Source of the DNA: Zoogloea sp035335645
GTDB taxonomy: Bacteria > Pseudomonadota > Gammaproteobacteria > Burkholderiales > Rhodocyclaceae
Length of the DNA: 64,000 nt
Assembly: GCA_035335645.1 (NCBI GenBank)
Contig: DAOQMM010000005.1
Location: 1 to 64,000 of the forward strand
Reading direction: 5' to 3'
Numbering within the stretch: position 1 is the stretch's first letter; every line of letters begins with the position of its first letter. The notes beneath the pieces were generated by a model, which saw nothing but the letters and a program-made list of their open reading frames with translations, was not told the origin of the DNA and ran no database searches. A program made the position numbers and the translations under genes. This document shows, in pieces, positions 6,967-17,500 of this stretch.

Positions 6967-8718
6967 TCAGGTGCGCAGGAGCTGGGCCAGACCGGCCTCG
7001 CCCACGGGCGCCTCCGCCAGCCAGGGGATCAGCGCACAGCGCGGCGCGAGTTCGTCCGCCACGCGGCGGATGAAGGGGATCTCCCAGGCGCCGCGCTGGG
7101 ACAGCAGCGGGTCGCGCGTGCCGCTCGCCAGCAGGGACTGGTTGATGACCCACGCGAACGGGGCGATGCCGGCCCGCCCCAGGTCGTGCTGGAGGCGCTC
7201 CGCCTCGTGCACCGGGGTGGCTTCGGCGAGGGTCACGATGAGCACGTGGGTGTAATCCGGATCGCGCAGCCGCGGCAGCAACTCGCGCACCGACTCGGGC
7301 ATGTCGCCCTGGGTGCGCATCACTTCCCGATGGTAGGCCTCGGCCGCATCCAGCAACAGCAGGGTGTGGCCGGTGGGGGCGGTGTCCAGCACCACGAAGC
7401 CCTCGCGGCCCGCCTCCACCGTGCGCGCGAAGGCGCGGAACACGGCGATCTCCTCGGTGCAGGGCGAACGCAGATCTTCTTCCAGCAGGGCCCGTCCGCC
7501 GGCATCCAGCTGGGCGCCGGCCTTGTCCAGCACTTCACGGGTGTAGCGGGCCACTTCCTCGGCGGGGTCGATGCGGCTGACGCTCAGGCCGGGCACCTGG
7601 CCGTCGAGGGTGCTGGCCACGTGGGCGGCGGGATCGGTGGTGGACAGGATCACCGGATGGCCGCGACGGGCCAGGGCCACCGCCACGGCCGCCGCCACCG
7701 TGGTCTTGCCGACGCCGCCCTTGCCCATGGTCATGATGACGCCGTGACCGGCGGCGGCGAGGGTCTCCACCAGGCCGGCGAGGCCGGGCGGCAGCGCCGT
7801 CTGCGCCGCGTCGGGCACGGTGGGGGCGGCGACGGACTCGGGATGGGCCATCTGCCGCAGGGCCGCCAAGCCCACCGTGCCGCGGGGCAGGAAGGGGATC
7901 GTGGTGGCGGGCAGCGCGGCCAGACCGGCGGGCATGTCGGCCAGGGCGATGGCGGCACGGCGGGACAGGGCCGTGGCGACGGCGTCGTCCTGGCGTTCGG
8001 TGCGGAACACGCCGTTGAGGGCCAGCAGCAGATTCGAGACGCCGAGCCCCGCCAGCTCGTGGCGCGTGCGCTCGGCTTCGCGCAGGGAGGCGGCCTCGGC
8101 GCGGCTGACCAGGACGACGGTGGTGTCGGCCGCGCTGGAGAGGCGCGCCACGGTGGCCGCGTAGAGGGCCTTCTGCTGTTCAAGGCCGGCCAGCGGCCCC
8201 AGGCAGGAGGCGCCGCCCGTGGACGACGCGATGAACCCGCTCCACGCCGACGGCAGGGTGAGCAGACGCAGGGTGTGGCCGGTCGGGGCGGTGTCGAAGA
8301 TGACGTGGTCGAAATCCGTGGTGGCGGCCGCGTCGCCCAGCAGCTTGGAGAATTCGTCGAAGGCGGCGATCTCCACGGTGCAGGCGCCGGAGAACTGCTC
8401 CTCCATGCTGCGGATGGCCGCCGCCGGCAGGATGCCGCGGTAGGGCGCGACCATGCGCTCCCGGTAGGCGCGGGCGGCGGCCTCCGGGTCGATGTTGAGG
8501 GCGAACAGCCCCGGCGCGCCGGGAATCGCCGTGGGCAGCGGGCCCAGGGCCGCGCCCAGCACCTCGTCCAGGTTGGACGCCGGGTCGGTGCTGACGATCA
8601 GCACCTTCTTGCCGGCGTCCGCCAGCGCCAGGCCGGTGGCGCAGGACAGGGACGTCTTGCCAACGCCGCCCTTGCCGGTGAAGAACAGGTAGCGGGTGCG
8701 CGAATCGGGGAGGGCCAT
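6967..8718 (-). CDS. arsA: Arsenite efflux ATPase ArsA
   Basis: This 583-residue protein is the usual tandem of two homologous ATPase halves. Each has a deviant Walker A motif (FTGKGGVGKTSL near residue 14; MGKGGVGKTTVA near residue 334) and a DTAPTGHTLRLL or DTAPTGHTLLLL signal sequence. It hydrolyses ATP to drive arsenite or antimonite out through the membrane carrier and receives the metalloid from ArsD. It is the last gene of the operon and starts 10 bases after arsD. It works with Acr3 here, not with ArsB. Confidence 0.95.
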   Translation of the reverse strand: MALPDSRTRYLFFTGKGGVGKTSLSCATGLALADAGKKVLIVSTDPASNLDEVLGAALGPLPTAIPGAPGLFALNIDPEAAARAYRERMVAPYRGILPAAAIRSMEEQFSGACTVEIAAFDEFSKLLGDAAATTDFDHVIFDTAPTGHTLRLLTLPSAWSGFIASSTGGASCLGPLAGLEQQKALYAATVARLSSAADTTVVLVSRAEAASLREAERTRHELAGLGVSNLLLALNGVFRTERQDDAVATALSRRAAIALADMPAGLAALPATTIPFLPRGTVGLAALRQMAHPESVAAPTVPDAAQTALPPGLAGLVETLAAAGHGVIMTMGKGGVGKTTVAAAVAVALARRGHPVILSTTDPAAHVASTLDGQVPGLSVSRIDPAEEVARYTREVLDKAGAQLDAGGRALLEEDLRSPCTEEIAVFRAFARTVEAGREGFVVLDTAPTGHTLLLLDAAEAYHREVMRTQGDMPESVRELLPRLRDPDYTHVLIVTLAEATPVHEAERLQHDLGRAGIAPFAWVINQSLLASGTRDPLLSQRGAWEIPFIRRVADELAPRCALIPWLAEAPVGEAGLAQLLRT

Positions 8719-8728
8719 GGCGGCGCCC

Positions 8729-9094
8729 TCAGCAGGAGCCCGGCTTGCAGCCGCAGCCGCCGGGCTTGATGTGGGGCTTGTCGGCGGTCGTCAGGGCGAT
8801 GCCCAGCTTCTGGGCCAGTTGCACCCGGGACGGGTACATGCCGGTGGCGACGATGTGGCCATCCACGACGAGGATGGGCAGGCGGTCCATGCCGGCTTCC
8901 ATCTCCTTGAGCACCGCGGGATTGGCCGCGAAGGCCTGGGGCGCCTGACCCAGGTTGTGACGCTCGACGGCGATGCCGTGGGCTTCGACCCACTGCAGGT
9001 CGGCAGCAAACTGGGCCAGCACCGGGTCCACGTCCACACCGCAGACGCCCGTGGAACAGCACATGGCGGGATCGAAGACTTCGAGTTTCTTCAT
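8729..9094 (-). CDS. arsD: Arsenical metallochaperone ArsD
   Basis: The 121-residue product carries the metalloid-binding CCSTGVCG motif near residues 12-19 and a C-terminal GGCGCKPGSC with vicinal cysteines, both typical of ArsD. It has a thioredoxin-like fold and hands arsenite to ArsA. The ATG at the start of MKKLEVFDP was chosen because AAGGAG lies upstream; longer in-frame extensions run into acr3. It sits 10 bases after acr3. Confidence 0.94.
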   Translation of the reverse strand: MKKLEVFDPAMCCSTGVCGVDVDPVLAQFAADLQWVEAHGIAVERHNLGQAPQAFAANPAVLKEMEAGMDRLPILVVDGHIVATGMYPSRVQLAQKLGIALTTADKPHIKPGGCGCKPGSC

Positions 9095-9104
9095 GATGCG
9101 CTCC

Positions 9105-10181
9105 TTACGTGTGATGGGCTTCGTACCAGCCCTTGGAAGCATTGACCACCTTGACCACCAGCAGCATGACCGGCACTTCGATGAGCACGCCCACCACCGT
9201 CGCAAGCGCCGCACCGGATTCGAAGCCGAACAGGCTGATGGCGGCGGCCACGGCCAGTTCGAAGAAGTTCGACGCGCCGATGAGGGCCGACGGGCAGGCG
9301 ACGCTGTGCCGCTCGCCCACCAGCCGGTTGAGCCCGTAGGCCAGCGCCGAGTTGAAGAACACCTGGATCAGGATGGGCACCGCCAGCAGGGCGATGACCA
9401 GCGGCTGACGCAGGATGGCCTCGCCCTGGAAGGCGAAGAGCAGCACCAGGGTGGCCAGCAGCGCGGCGATGGACCAGGGGCCGATCTTCGCCATCGCCGC
9501 GTCGAAGGCCGCCGGCCCGCGGGCCAGCAGGGTCCGTCGCCACAGCTGGGCGAGGATGACGGGGATCACGATGTAGAGGACCACCGAGGTGAGCAGCGTG
9601 TCCCAGGGCACCGTGATGGACGAGAGGCCCAGCAGGAAGGCCACCAGGGGCGCGAAGGCGAACACCATGATGGTGTCGTTGAGGGCCACCTGGGACAGGG
9701 TGAACAGGGGGTCGCCGTCGGACAGCCGGCTCCACACGAAGACCATGGCCGTGCACGGCGCCGCCGCCAGCAGGATGAGGCCGGCGATATAGCTGTCCAA
9801 CTGCTCTGCCGGCAGCAGCGGCGCAAACAGCTGACGCACGAAGAGCCAGCCCAGGAAGGCCATGGAGAAGGGCTTGACGAACCAGTTGACGAACAGCGTC
9901 ACGCCGATGCCGCGGACGTGCTGACGGACCTCATGCAACGCGCCGAAATCCACCTTGACCAGCATGGGGATGATCATCACCCAGATGAGCAGGCCGACGG
10001 GCAGATTGACCTGCGCCACCTCCAGGCGGCCGATGGTCCGGAACAGCCCGGGGGCGAGCTGGCCGGCGACGATGCCGGCGACGATGCACAGGCCCACCCA
10101 CACGCTCAGATAGCGCTCGAAGACGCTCATCGGTGCGCCGGCCGCGGCCTTGGCACCCACTTCACATTGAATGACTGACAT
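9105..10181 (-). CDS. acr3: Arsenite efflux permease of the Acr3 family
   Basis: The 358-residue inner-membrane protein has about ten hydrophobic segments and the conserved cysteine in AAPCTAMVFVWS near residue 143, which is needed for arsenite transport in Acr3. FVNWFVKPFSMA and SNFFELAVAAA are further family signatures. It exports As(III), powered by the membrane potential or by ArsA. GAGGGG precedes the ATG, nine bases after arsC. The family is unrelated to E. coli ArsB although often labelled so. Confidence 0.93.
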   Translation of the reverse strand: MSVIQCEVGAKAAAGAPMSVFERYLSVWVGLCIVAGIVAGQLAPGLFRTIGRLEVAQVNLPVGLLIWVMIIPMLVKVDFGALHEVRQHVRGIGVTLFVNWFVKPFSMAFLGWLFVRQLFAPLLPAEQLDSYIAGLILLAAAPCTAMVFVWSRLSDGDPLFTLSQVALNDTIMVFAFAPLVAFLLGLSSITVPWDTLLTSVVLYIVIPVILAQLWRRTLLARGPAAFDAAMAKIGPWSIAALLATLVLLFAFQGEAILRQPLVIALLAVPILIQVFFNSALAYGLNRLVGERHSVACPSALIGASNFFELAVAAAISLFGFESGAALATVVGVLIEVPVMLLVVKVVNASKGWYEAHHT

Positions 10182-10190
10182 GGCCGCCCC

Positions 10191-10604
10191 TCACAGACCC
10201 AAAGCCAGACGGACGGCCGGTACCAGACGGGCGCGGATGTCTTCGCGCACGGCGATGAAACTGTCCAGCGGCTCCCCGTGGGGATCATGGAAGCCCACGT
10301 GGATGCGCATCACCGGGCGCGGGAAGATCGGGCAGCTCTCCTTGGCGTTGTCGCAGACGCTGACCACCAGATCGATGTCCTGGTCCATGACTGCCTCGAC
10401 GGTCTTGGGATGGAGCCCCTCGGTGGGCAGGCCGGCGAGGCGCAGGGCTTCGAGTGCGCCATCCGCCACCTTAGGCTGCGGCGCGGTGCCGGCAGAGAGG
10501 GCGCGCACGACACCGGCCAACTCGTAGTTGAGGATCGCCTCGCCCATCTGGGAGCGGCAGGAATTCCCGGTGCACAGCACGAGGACGGTTTTGAGCAGGT
10601 TCAT
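10191..10604 (-). CDS. arsC: Arsenate reductase, low-molecular-weight phosphatase fold
   Basis: The 137-residue enzyme has the P-loop CTGNSCRS (about 11-18) with the catalytic cysteine and arginine, a second cysteine in VSVCDNAKESCP (two candidates for the relay disulfide) and the FPRPVMRIHVGFHDP region. It reduces arsenate to arsenite in the cytoplasm, with electrons from thioredoxin or glutaredoxin. It lies between arsR and acr3; the gap of 60 bases to arsR contains no promoter that stands out. Confidence 0.93.
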   Translation of the reverse strand: MNLLKTVLVLCTGNSCRSQMGEAILNYELAGVVRALSAGTAPQPKVADGALEALRLAGLPTEGLHPKTVEAVMDQDIDLVVSVCDNAKESCPIFPRPVMRIHVGFHDPHGEPLDSFIAVREDIRARLVPAVRLALGL

Positions 10605-10664
10605 CAGGGCGTTCCGTCGAAAAGGGTGATCGCGGGATGCAGGGCCTCGCAGCGGGCGGGCATG

Positions 10665-11021
10665 TCAGGTGTCGGCAGGGGCCGCGCGACGCTTGGCCGT
10701 CGTGTCGCACTGGGCGGTCTTGGGCAGGCAGGCCTTGCCCTCGCAGCAGTTGCGCGTCAGGAAGGCGATCAACTCGTCCATCGTGGCGTACTCGGCGGAG
10801 TAATGGATGAAGCGGCTCTGACGCTCGCCCTTGATCAGCCCGACGCGGCTCAGATGCGACAGATGGAAGGACAGGGTCGCGCCGGGCACGCCCCCCATCC
10901 GCTCGGCAATGGCGCTCACGTTCAGGCCCGCCGGCCCCGCCTCGACGAGCAGGCGAAAGATGGCCAGACGGGATTCGTGCCCCAGGGCAGCGAGGACTTC
11001 GGCAGCATCAAGCAGTTCCAT
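10665..11021 (-). CDS. arsR: Arsenic-responsive repressor ArsR
   Basis: The 118-residue winged-helix protein begins MELLDAAEVLAALGHESR and has the recognition region GATLSFHLSHLSRVGLI. Near the C-terminus it has NCCEGKAC, a cysteine cluster likely to bind As(III). Binding releases the repressor from the ars promoter. The chosen ATG agrees with the usual start of the family, but it has no ribosome site and sits about where transcription should begin, so the mRNA is probably leaderless. It is the first gene of arsR-arsC-acr3-arsD-arsA. Confidence 0.93.
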   Translation of the reverse strand: MELLDAAEVLAALGHESRLAIFRLLVEAGPAGLNVSAIAERMGGVPGATLSFHLSHLSRVGLIKGERQSRFIHYSAEYATMDELIAFLTRNCCEGKACLPKTAQCDTTAKRRAAPADT

Positions 11022-11043
11022 ATTTCTAATTATATGGAAATAT
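11020..11043. promoter_or_regulatory. ArsR operator
   Basis: ATATTTC (11020-11026) and GAAATAT (11037-11043) form a perfect 7-bp inverted repeat around an AT-rich centre. It covers the -10 element and reaches the arsR start codon, so bound ArsR would exclude RNA polymerase. The assignment rests on position and symmetry. Confidence 0.6.
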
Positions 11044-11056
11044 TCGAGGCCGTCAA
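11029..11056 (-). promoter_or_regulatory. Sigma70 promoter of the ars operon
   Basis: On the minus strand TTGACG (11051-11056) and a perfect TATAAT (11029-11034) are 16 bases apart. Only seven bases separate the -10 element from the arsR ATG, so initiation would fall on or next to the A of the start codon. Confidence 0.75.
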
Positions 11057-11140
11057 TCCGACCTGCGACCGCATCCATGCGCGCACTGCGCGCCGTTCGG
11101 ACTTTCTGCGGGAGAGGCGGGTGCTGCGCCGCGGGACGCG

Positions 11141-11569
11141 TCAGGCCGGCGTGAGCCCCAGGACCGCCGCCAGGCGATCCAGATTCTGTTCGTTCGCCGG
11201 AACGACGATGGCGCGCAAGGCCTCGGCGACGGCCGGATCGTCGAAAGCCTGCGCCCAGTGCAGGCGCGTGCCGCCCGCCTCGGGTTCGAAGGTGAGGGTC
11301 AGGGTGAAATGGGGGGCGCAGGTGTGGCGGATCACGACGCAGCACTCCGGCTCGATGCGCGTGAATTCGGCCTGGTTGGGATAGGCCGTCCCGTCGGGCC
11401 CGATCATCGTGAAGTACCAGCACCCGCCGGGCTGGAATTCGAAGCGCTCGAACCGATTGGTGAAGCCGTCCGGGCCCCACCAGCGGGCGAGGCGCTCCGG
11501 ATCCCGGACAGCGGCGAACACCTCGGCAGGGGTGCGGGCAAAGTGTCGCGACGTGCTGAAGCAGGTCAT
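11141..11569 (-). CDS. SRPBCC/AHSA1-type ligand-binding domain protein
   Basis: The 142-residue product has the pattern of the START-like AHSA1 family: FARTPAEVFAAVRDPERLARWWGPDGF at the N-terminus, then FQPGGCWYFTMIGPDG and a C-terminal helix. Such proteins form a helix-grip cavity; ligands are usually unknown. It starts 31 bases after the GGDEF-EAL gene on the same strand, so it may be the last gene of that operon, and ends about 85 bases before the ars promoter. The methionine of MTCFSTSRHF was chosen since the family domain begins there. Confidence 0.82.
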   Translation of the reverse strand: MTCFSTSRHFARTPAEVFAAVRDPERLARWWGPDGFTNRFERFEFQPGGCWYFTMIGPDGTAYPNQAEFTRIEPECCVVIRHTCAPHFTLTLTFEPEAGGTRLHWAQAFDDPAVAEALRAIVVPANEQNLDRLAAVLGLTPA

Positions 11570-11600
11570 GAATCGCGCTTTCAACCCGCGCCGGTCCGGC

Positions 11601-14519
11601 TCAGCGGGCGCACAGGGCTTCGAACTGCCCCGCCGGCACCGCACGGGAGAACAGGTAGCCCTGGGCGTGGTCGCAACCGATCTGGCGCAGCAGGTTGCGT
11701 TGCTGGTCGGTCTCGACACCTTCGGCGATGACCTTCAGGCCGAGCTTGTGGGCCATGACGACGATGGCTTCGCACAGGGCGAAGTCGGCGCTGTTGGGGT
11801 CCAGGTTGCGGGTGAAGGACTGGTCGATCTTGAGGACGTCGATGTCGAACTTCTTGAGGTAGGCCAGCGACGAGTAGCCGGTGCCGAAGTCGTCGATGGC
11901 GACGCCGACCCCCAGGTCGCGCAGGCCCAGCCGCGTTTCCTTGATGCCGGGATCGGAGCTCATCAGCAGACCCTCGGTGATTTCGATGACCAGGTTGCTG
12001 CCGGGCAGCTGGGTGGTCTGCAGCAGTTCGAGCCACTGGGTGGGATTGCGCCCGTTGAACTGCACCGGCGACATGTTGAGGCTGACCTGGAATTCCGGCG
12101 CCAGACGCTCGCGCCACCGGCTGGCCTGCTGGATGACCTGGGCGAAGACCCATTCACCGATCTCGTGGATGGTGCCGGTGTCCTCGGCGATGGGGATGAA
12201 GGTGGCGGGGCTGACGAAGCCGTGGGCCGGGTGGCGCCAGCGCAACAGGGCCTCGGCCTTGGCGATGCGCCCGGTGTCCAGGTCGACGATGGGCTGGTAA
12301 TAGACCTCGAGCTGACCGGCCTCGAGGGCGCGGCGCAGGTCGCCCGCGAGCCGCATGCGGTGCTCGGCGCTCTCCTGGAGGGCGCGGGTGAAGAAGCGGA
12401 AGCGGCTGCGCCCGGCGTCCTTGGCCAGGTACATGGCCTGGTCGGCGTGCTTGATGAGTTCGCTGATGGTGGCACCGTCGCGGGGATAGAGGGCGACGCC
12501 GATGCTGGCGGAGACGAAATGTTCCTGCGCGTTGAGGACGAAGGCTTCGGACAGGCGGTCGATGATGCTCCGGGCGACGCGGCCGATGTCGGTGCCTTCG
12601 GTGATGTCCGACAGGATGACGGTGAATTCGTCGCCGCCCAGGCGGGCCACGGTGTCGTAGTCGCGCACACAGTGGCGGATGCGGCTGGCGGCTTCCACCA
12701 GCAGCAGGTCACCCACCTCGTGGCCCTGGGTGTCGTTGACCTCCTTGAAGCGGTCCAGGTCGATGAACAGCAGGCCGATCACCGAGGCCTTGCGCTGGGC
12801 CTTCTTGATCTCCCGCTCCATGCGGTCGTTGAAGAGGCGGCGGTTGGGCAGGCGGGTGAGGTGGTCGTAGTTGGCCTGGGTCCAGATGAGGTTGTCGGCG
12901 CGTTTCTTTTCGGTGATGTCGGAGAACAGCACGACGCGCCGGTTGACGCTGCCGTCGTCCTTAAAGACGGTGCTGACGGTGACCCAGCCGATGAAGTCGC
13001 GCCCGTCGCGGCAGTGCCCGTTGATCTCGCCCTGCCAGCGGCCGGTGGCGTGGATGGCGGCCCACATGGCGCGATGGGCGTCCACCTCCATCACGTCGGC
13101 GCGCAACACGAGGGGCTCGCGCCCGGCGGTGTCGTCCTGGGAATAGCCGGTGATCTCGACGAAGGCGGGATTGACGGTGAGGACGCGGTTGTCCGCGTCG
13201 GTGATCATCACCGCCTCGGAGGTGTTGGCGAACACGGTGGCGGCCAGGTGGAGCTGTTCCTCGGCGGCCACCTGCTGGGTCACGTCTCGGTTGGTGCCGC
13301 GGGTGCCGAGGAAACGCCCGCGGTCGTCGATGACCGGCTGGCAGACGTGCTCGATCCAGCGTTCGGAGCCGTCGCGGGCAGCGATGCGGAAATTGGGCAG
13401 GCGATGGCCGCCGGACTCGGGCGAGCGCTCGTTGTGGGCATCCCAGATGTAGAGATCGTCCGGATGGATCATCTTGCGCATCAGATCCGGGTCGGCGATG
13501 AAATCCACCGCCCCGTAGCCCGACACGTCGCGGCAGGCCGGCGAGACGTACAGATAGCCGCCAGTGGGTGCGACCCAGTATTCCCAGTTGGGGGAGTACT
13601 CGGCCAGGATCTGGTACTTGGCCTTGCTCTCGGCGAGGGCATCGTTGGCCTCCTGCAGCGCGCCCATGCGGTCTACGACCAGCTTCTCGAGGGAGCGCTG
13701 GAGGCGGCTGAGGTCCAGGTGGGTGCGCACGCGGGCGCGCACCTCGTCGATGTCGAAGGGTTTGGTGATGTAGTCGGCGGCGCCGATGGAGAAGCCCTGC
13801 ACCTTGTCCACCACGCTGTCCACCACGGTGACGAAGATCACCGGGATGCGGTTGCCCACCGGCGTGGCCTTGATGCGGCGGCACACCTCGTAGCCGTCCA
13901 TCTGGGGCATCAGGATGTCAAGGAGGATCAGGTCGGGCGGATTCACCCCGGCCACCAGTTCCAGCGCCTTGGCGCCCGTGGGCGCAACCATGATGCGGTA
14001 GTCGTCCTGCAGCGCGGCGACGAGACCGTGGAGGTTCTCGGGCACATCGTCCACCAGCAGCAGCGCCGGCTTGTCGGAGCGCGCCATGACCGCGGCGCCG
14101 AGGCCTTCGACAGCCTTCTTGCGCCGGTGGGTGCGCAACTCCAGCTGATTGCGCACGCGCACCAGGAGCAGTTCGGGGTTGATGGGCTTGGTGACGTAGT
14201 CGGCCGCCCCCAGGCGCAGGCCGACGGCCTCGTCGGCGGCATCGGAGAGGCCGGTGACGAAGATCACCGGGATGTCGGCGGTGCCCGGATCGGACTTGAG
14301 GCGGTGCAGCACCTCGTAGCCGTCCATGCCAGGCATGCGGATGTCGAGCAGGACCAGGTCTGGCGGCGGCGTGCGGACGGCAAGTTCGAGCGCCTTCGGT
14401 CCATTGGTGGCGACAACGACGGCGAACTCACCCCGCAGGATGTTCATCAGGGTGTGCAGATTGTCGTTGATGTCGTCGACAATCAGAATGCGCGGCTTGG
14501 CTTCGTCCTGCGAAGTCAC
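11601..14519 (-). CDS. Response regulator with two REC domains, two PAS domains, GGDEF and EAL
   Basis: The 972-residue cytoplasmic protein has, in order, REC (about 10-130; phosphoacceptor in LVLLDIRMPGMDG), REC (about 150-270; LILLDILMPQMDG), a coiled linker, PAS (about 300-420), PAS (about 425-545), GGDEF (intact RLGGDEFTV near 635) and EAL (intact KAEALLRW near 750, with DDFGTGYSSLAYL further on). Both catalytic motifs look complete, so it could make or break c-di-GMP. Its ATG overlaps the stop of the hybrid kinase as ATGA, so the two are translationally coupled and it is the likely phosphorelay output. Confidence 0.92.
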   Translation of the reverse strand: MTSQDEAKPRILIVDDINDNLHTLMNILRGEFAVVVATNGPKALELAVRTPPPDLVLLDIRMPGMDGYEVLHRLKSDPGTADIPVIFVTGLSDAADEAVGLRLGAADYVTKPINPELLLVRVRNQLELRTHRRKKAVEGLGAAVMARSDKPALLLVDDVPENLHGLVAALQDDYRIMVAPTGAKALELVAGVNPPDLILLDILMPQMDGYEVCRRIKATPVGNRIPVIFVTVVDSVVDKVQGFSIGAADYITKPFDIDEVRARVRTHLDLSRLQRSLEKLVVDRMGALQEANDALAESKAKYQILAEYSPNWEYWVAPTGGYLYVSPACRDVSGYGAVDFIADPDLMRKMIHPDDLYIWDAHNERSPESGGHRLPNFRIAARDGSERWIEHVCQPVIDDRGRFLGTRGTNRDVTQQVAAEEQLHLAATVFANTSEAVMITDADNRVLTVNPAFVEITGYSQDDTAGREPLVLRADVMEVDAHRAMWAAIHATGRWQGEINGHCRDGRDFIGWVTVSTVFKDDGSVNRRVVLFSDITEKKRADNLIWTQANYDHLTRLPNRRLFNDRMEREIKKAQRKASVIGLLFIDLDRFKEVNDTQGHEVGDLLLVEAASRIRHCVRDYDTVARLGGDEFTVILSDITEGTDIGRVARSIIDRLSEAFVLNAQEHFVSASIGVALYPRDGATISELIKHADQAMYLAKDAGRSRFRFFTRALQESAEHRMRLAGDLRRALEAGQLEVYYQPIVDLDTGRIAKAEALLRWRHPAHGFVSPATFIPIAEDTGTIHEIGEWVFAQVIQQASRWRERLAPEFQVSLNMSPVQFNGRNPTQWLELLQTTQLPGSNLVIEITEGLLMSSDPGIKETRLGLRDLGVGVAIDDFGTGYSSLAYLKKFDIDVLKIDQSFTRNLDPNSADFALCEAIVVMAHKLGLKVIAEGVETDQQRNLLRQIGCDHAQGYLFSRAVPAGQFEALCAR

Positions 14520-17500
14520 GGTGGCGTCGCTCCGGTTCGTCCTTCCAGTTGCGTCTGCAGAGCCTGCAGGAGACCAAGCGCTTCGTCGATCTCGAACACA
14601 TCGACCCGTTCCGCCACCTCGCGGACCGCGGCCTCCAGCGGCGAACCGGCGATGCCGGCGAGCAACTCGGCGAGCACGCTCTGGGCTGCGCCCACGTCGG
14701 ACTCCAGCAGCCCCCGCAGACGCCCGACGCGGGCCAGCACGTCGGTATCAGCAAGACCGCCGCCCGCGGGCGCGCCGGCCTGCTCGGGCGCAGCCAGACT
14801 GTCGATGTCGGCCATCACGGTGGCGAGCAGTTCCGCCATGCGGGCGAGGCTGGCCTCATCGGGCCGGATCTCCTGCTTGAGCAGATTGTCGATGTCGGAC
14901 ACGCAGGCAAACAGCGCGTCGGCACCGATATTGCCACAGACGCCCTTGAGCGCGTGGCAATACTCCTCGGCCTGGCGCGGAGAATGGTGTGCGACCAGGT
15001 CGCGCAGGCGTTCGGCGGCCGTGTCGTAGCGCTGTCGGAAGCGTCGCAGCTGCTTGCGATAGGCTTCGACATCGCCACCGATGCGGCGGATGCCCTGCTC
15101 GGCATCGAGGCTGCGCAGGGCTCGCAGATCACTTCCCGGCGCGCTGGACGGGACAGGCCCTGGCGCCCCGCCCTCCCCCAGCGGAATGTTGAGCCAGCGG
15201 GACAAGGCCGCGCGCAGACGCTCCGGCGACACCGGCTTGGTGATGTGGTCGTTCATGCCGGCCGCCAGGCTACGCTGCTCGTCGTGGGCCATGGCAAGGG
15301 CGGTCATGGCGATGATGGGCAGTTCGCCCAGGTGTTCGCCGCCGGGCTGCTGGCCCAGGGCGCGGATGCGCCGGCAGGCTTCCAGGCCGTCCATCACCGG
15401 CATGTGGATGTCCATCAGCACGGCGGCGTAGGGGGCACGCTGGACCATGGCCACGGCCTCTTCGCCATTCACCGCACATTCGACCTCGGTGTTCATGCTG
15501 CGCAGCAGTTCGGTGGCGAATTCCCGGTTGATGTCATTGTCTTCCACCAGAAGCAGCCGCGCGCCGCGGAAGTCGCAGGCGCCTCCCCGTTCGGACCTGC
15601 TGCTCTCCTTGCCGAGGATACGCCCACGGCCGAGATTGCTGAGGATGGTGTCGAGGAGGGTGGACGGGGACACGGGTTTGACCAGGAAGCCGGCCACTCC
15701 AGCCTGCTCGGCTGATTTGATGACGTCCTCGCGACCGTAGGCGGTGACCATCACCACCTTGGGCTTGTGGCGGATGAGCGGCGAGGCGTGGATGCGCCGG
15801 GTGACCTCGTCACCGTTCATCGGCGGCATGCGCCAGTCCATCAGCACCAGGTCAACGGGCGCCGCGTCCGGCACCTGCAGGCGTTCGAGCGCCTCGGCGC
15901 CGCTGCCCGCCACGCTCACGTCCAGGTGGAAGAAACGCAGCATCTCGGCCATGATCTCCCGCGACACCTCGTTGTCGTCCACCACCAGGACACGCACGCC
16001 GTCAAGGAGCGGCCCGGCCTGCTCCACCAGCCGGCGGCGATGGGTCTGGGCGTCCCGGGCAATCTGCAGGTGGATCGAGCAGCACACCGTGGTGCCCTTG
16101 CCTGGCGCGGACTGCTCGATCCACAGGCGCCCGCCCATCAGCTCGGCAAGGCGCCGGCTGATGGCCAGCCCCAGCCCGGTGCCGCCGAAGCGCCGGGTGG
16201 TCGTCTGATCGGCCTGAGTGAATTTCTGGAACAGGCGCTCCGCCACCTCCGGCGCGATGCCGATGCCGGTGTCGCGCACCGAGAACTGCAGCTCCAGATC
16301 CGTCTCGGTCATCGCCACGCAGCGGAACCCCAGCTCGACCTCGCCCTGCTCGGTGAACTTGATAGCATTGCTGCACAGGTTGAGCATGATCTGGCCGAGG
16401 CGGAGCGGGTCGCCCAGCAGCGCGGGGGGAATATTGACGTCGTAGCGGATGAGGAACTCCAGGCCCTTCTGCTCCGCCTGCAGGCCGACAGAATCCTTGA
16501 GCTGCTCCAGCACCGTGTCGAGGCCGAACTCGATGGACTCGATCTCCAGCTTGCCGGCCTCGATCTTGGAAAAATCCAGGATGTCGTTGATGATCCCGAG
16601 GAGGGAATGGGCGGCCCCCTGAGCCTTGGCCAGATAGTTGCGCAGGGCCGCCGGCGGTTCGTTCTTGAGGGCCAGGTAGAGCATGCCGATGATGGCATTC
16701 ATCGGCGTGCGGATTTCGTGGCTCATGGTGGCGAGGAAGTCGGACTTCATGCGCGACGCTTCCTCGGCCATGGTCTTGGCCTTGATCATCTCGTCCATGG
16801 CGTCCCGCTCGGCCGTGATGTCCTCGATCACGCACACGGCACCCCGCGCCGGATCGGCCCGGTCGATGACACGGGCGGACAGGCGGATCCAGAATGCGCT
16901 GCCGTCCTTGTGCCGCGCCATGAGTTCGCGGCGCACGGTGTCGCCAGCCGCCAGACGGGCGGCCGCCAGAGCCTCGGCCTCCTCGTCCACGGTGTCGGCC
17001 AGGCGATCCCGCAGGGGCCGCCCGGTCTGCTCGCCCGGCGCGTAACCGAACATCTCGTCGAGACGCCGGTTGGAACGCACGATGAGGCCGTCCTTGAGCA
17101 GCACGATGCCCACGCTGGCCGAGTCGGACAGGGCCTGCAGCTCGGCCGTGCGCTCCCGCACCCGCTGCTCCAGCGCCTCGTTGACGGACTTGAGCTGGGC
17201 CTCGTTTTCGGACAGCCGGCGATTGGCATCCAGCAGCACGGTGTCCCGGTCCTCGATGGCAGCGAGCATGCCGTTGAAGACCTCCACCAGGGTGCCGATC
17301 TCGTCGTCGCTGTCCAGCGTGGCCCGCACGCTGTAGTCCTTGCTGATGGCCACCATCTGCACCGTGCGCGTGAGACGTTCGATGGGCCGCGACACGATGC
17401 GCTGCCAGCGCGTCGCCACCAGCAGGGTGATCATGGACGTGACAAAGGCGGTGAGCGCCGCAAAGAGCAGGTAATCCCGCCACAGCAGGTCGAGCTCGCG

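Noticed and set aside
11409..15029. Open frame of about 1200 codons on the plus strand
   Set aside because: Antisense to the GGDEF-EAL and kinase genes, whose motifs are complete.
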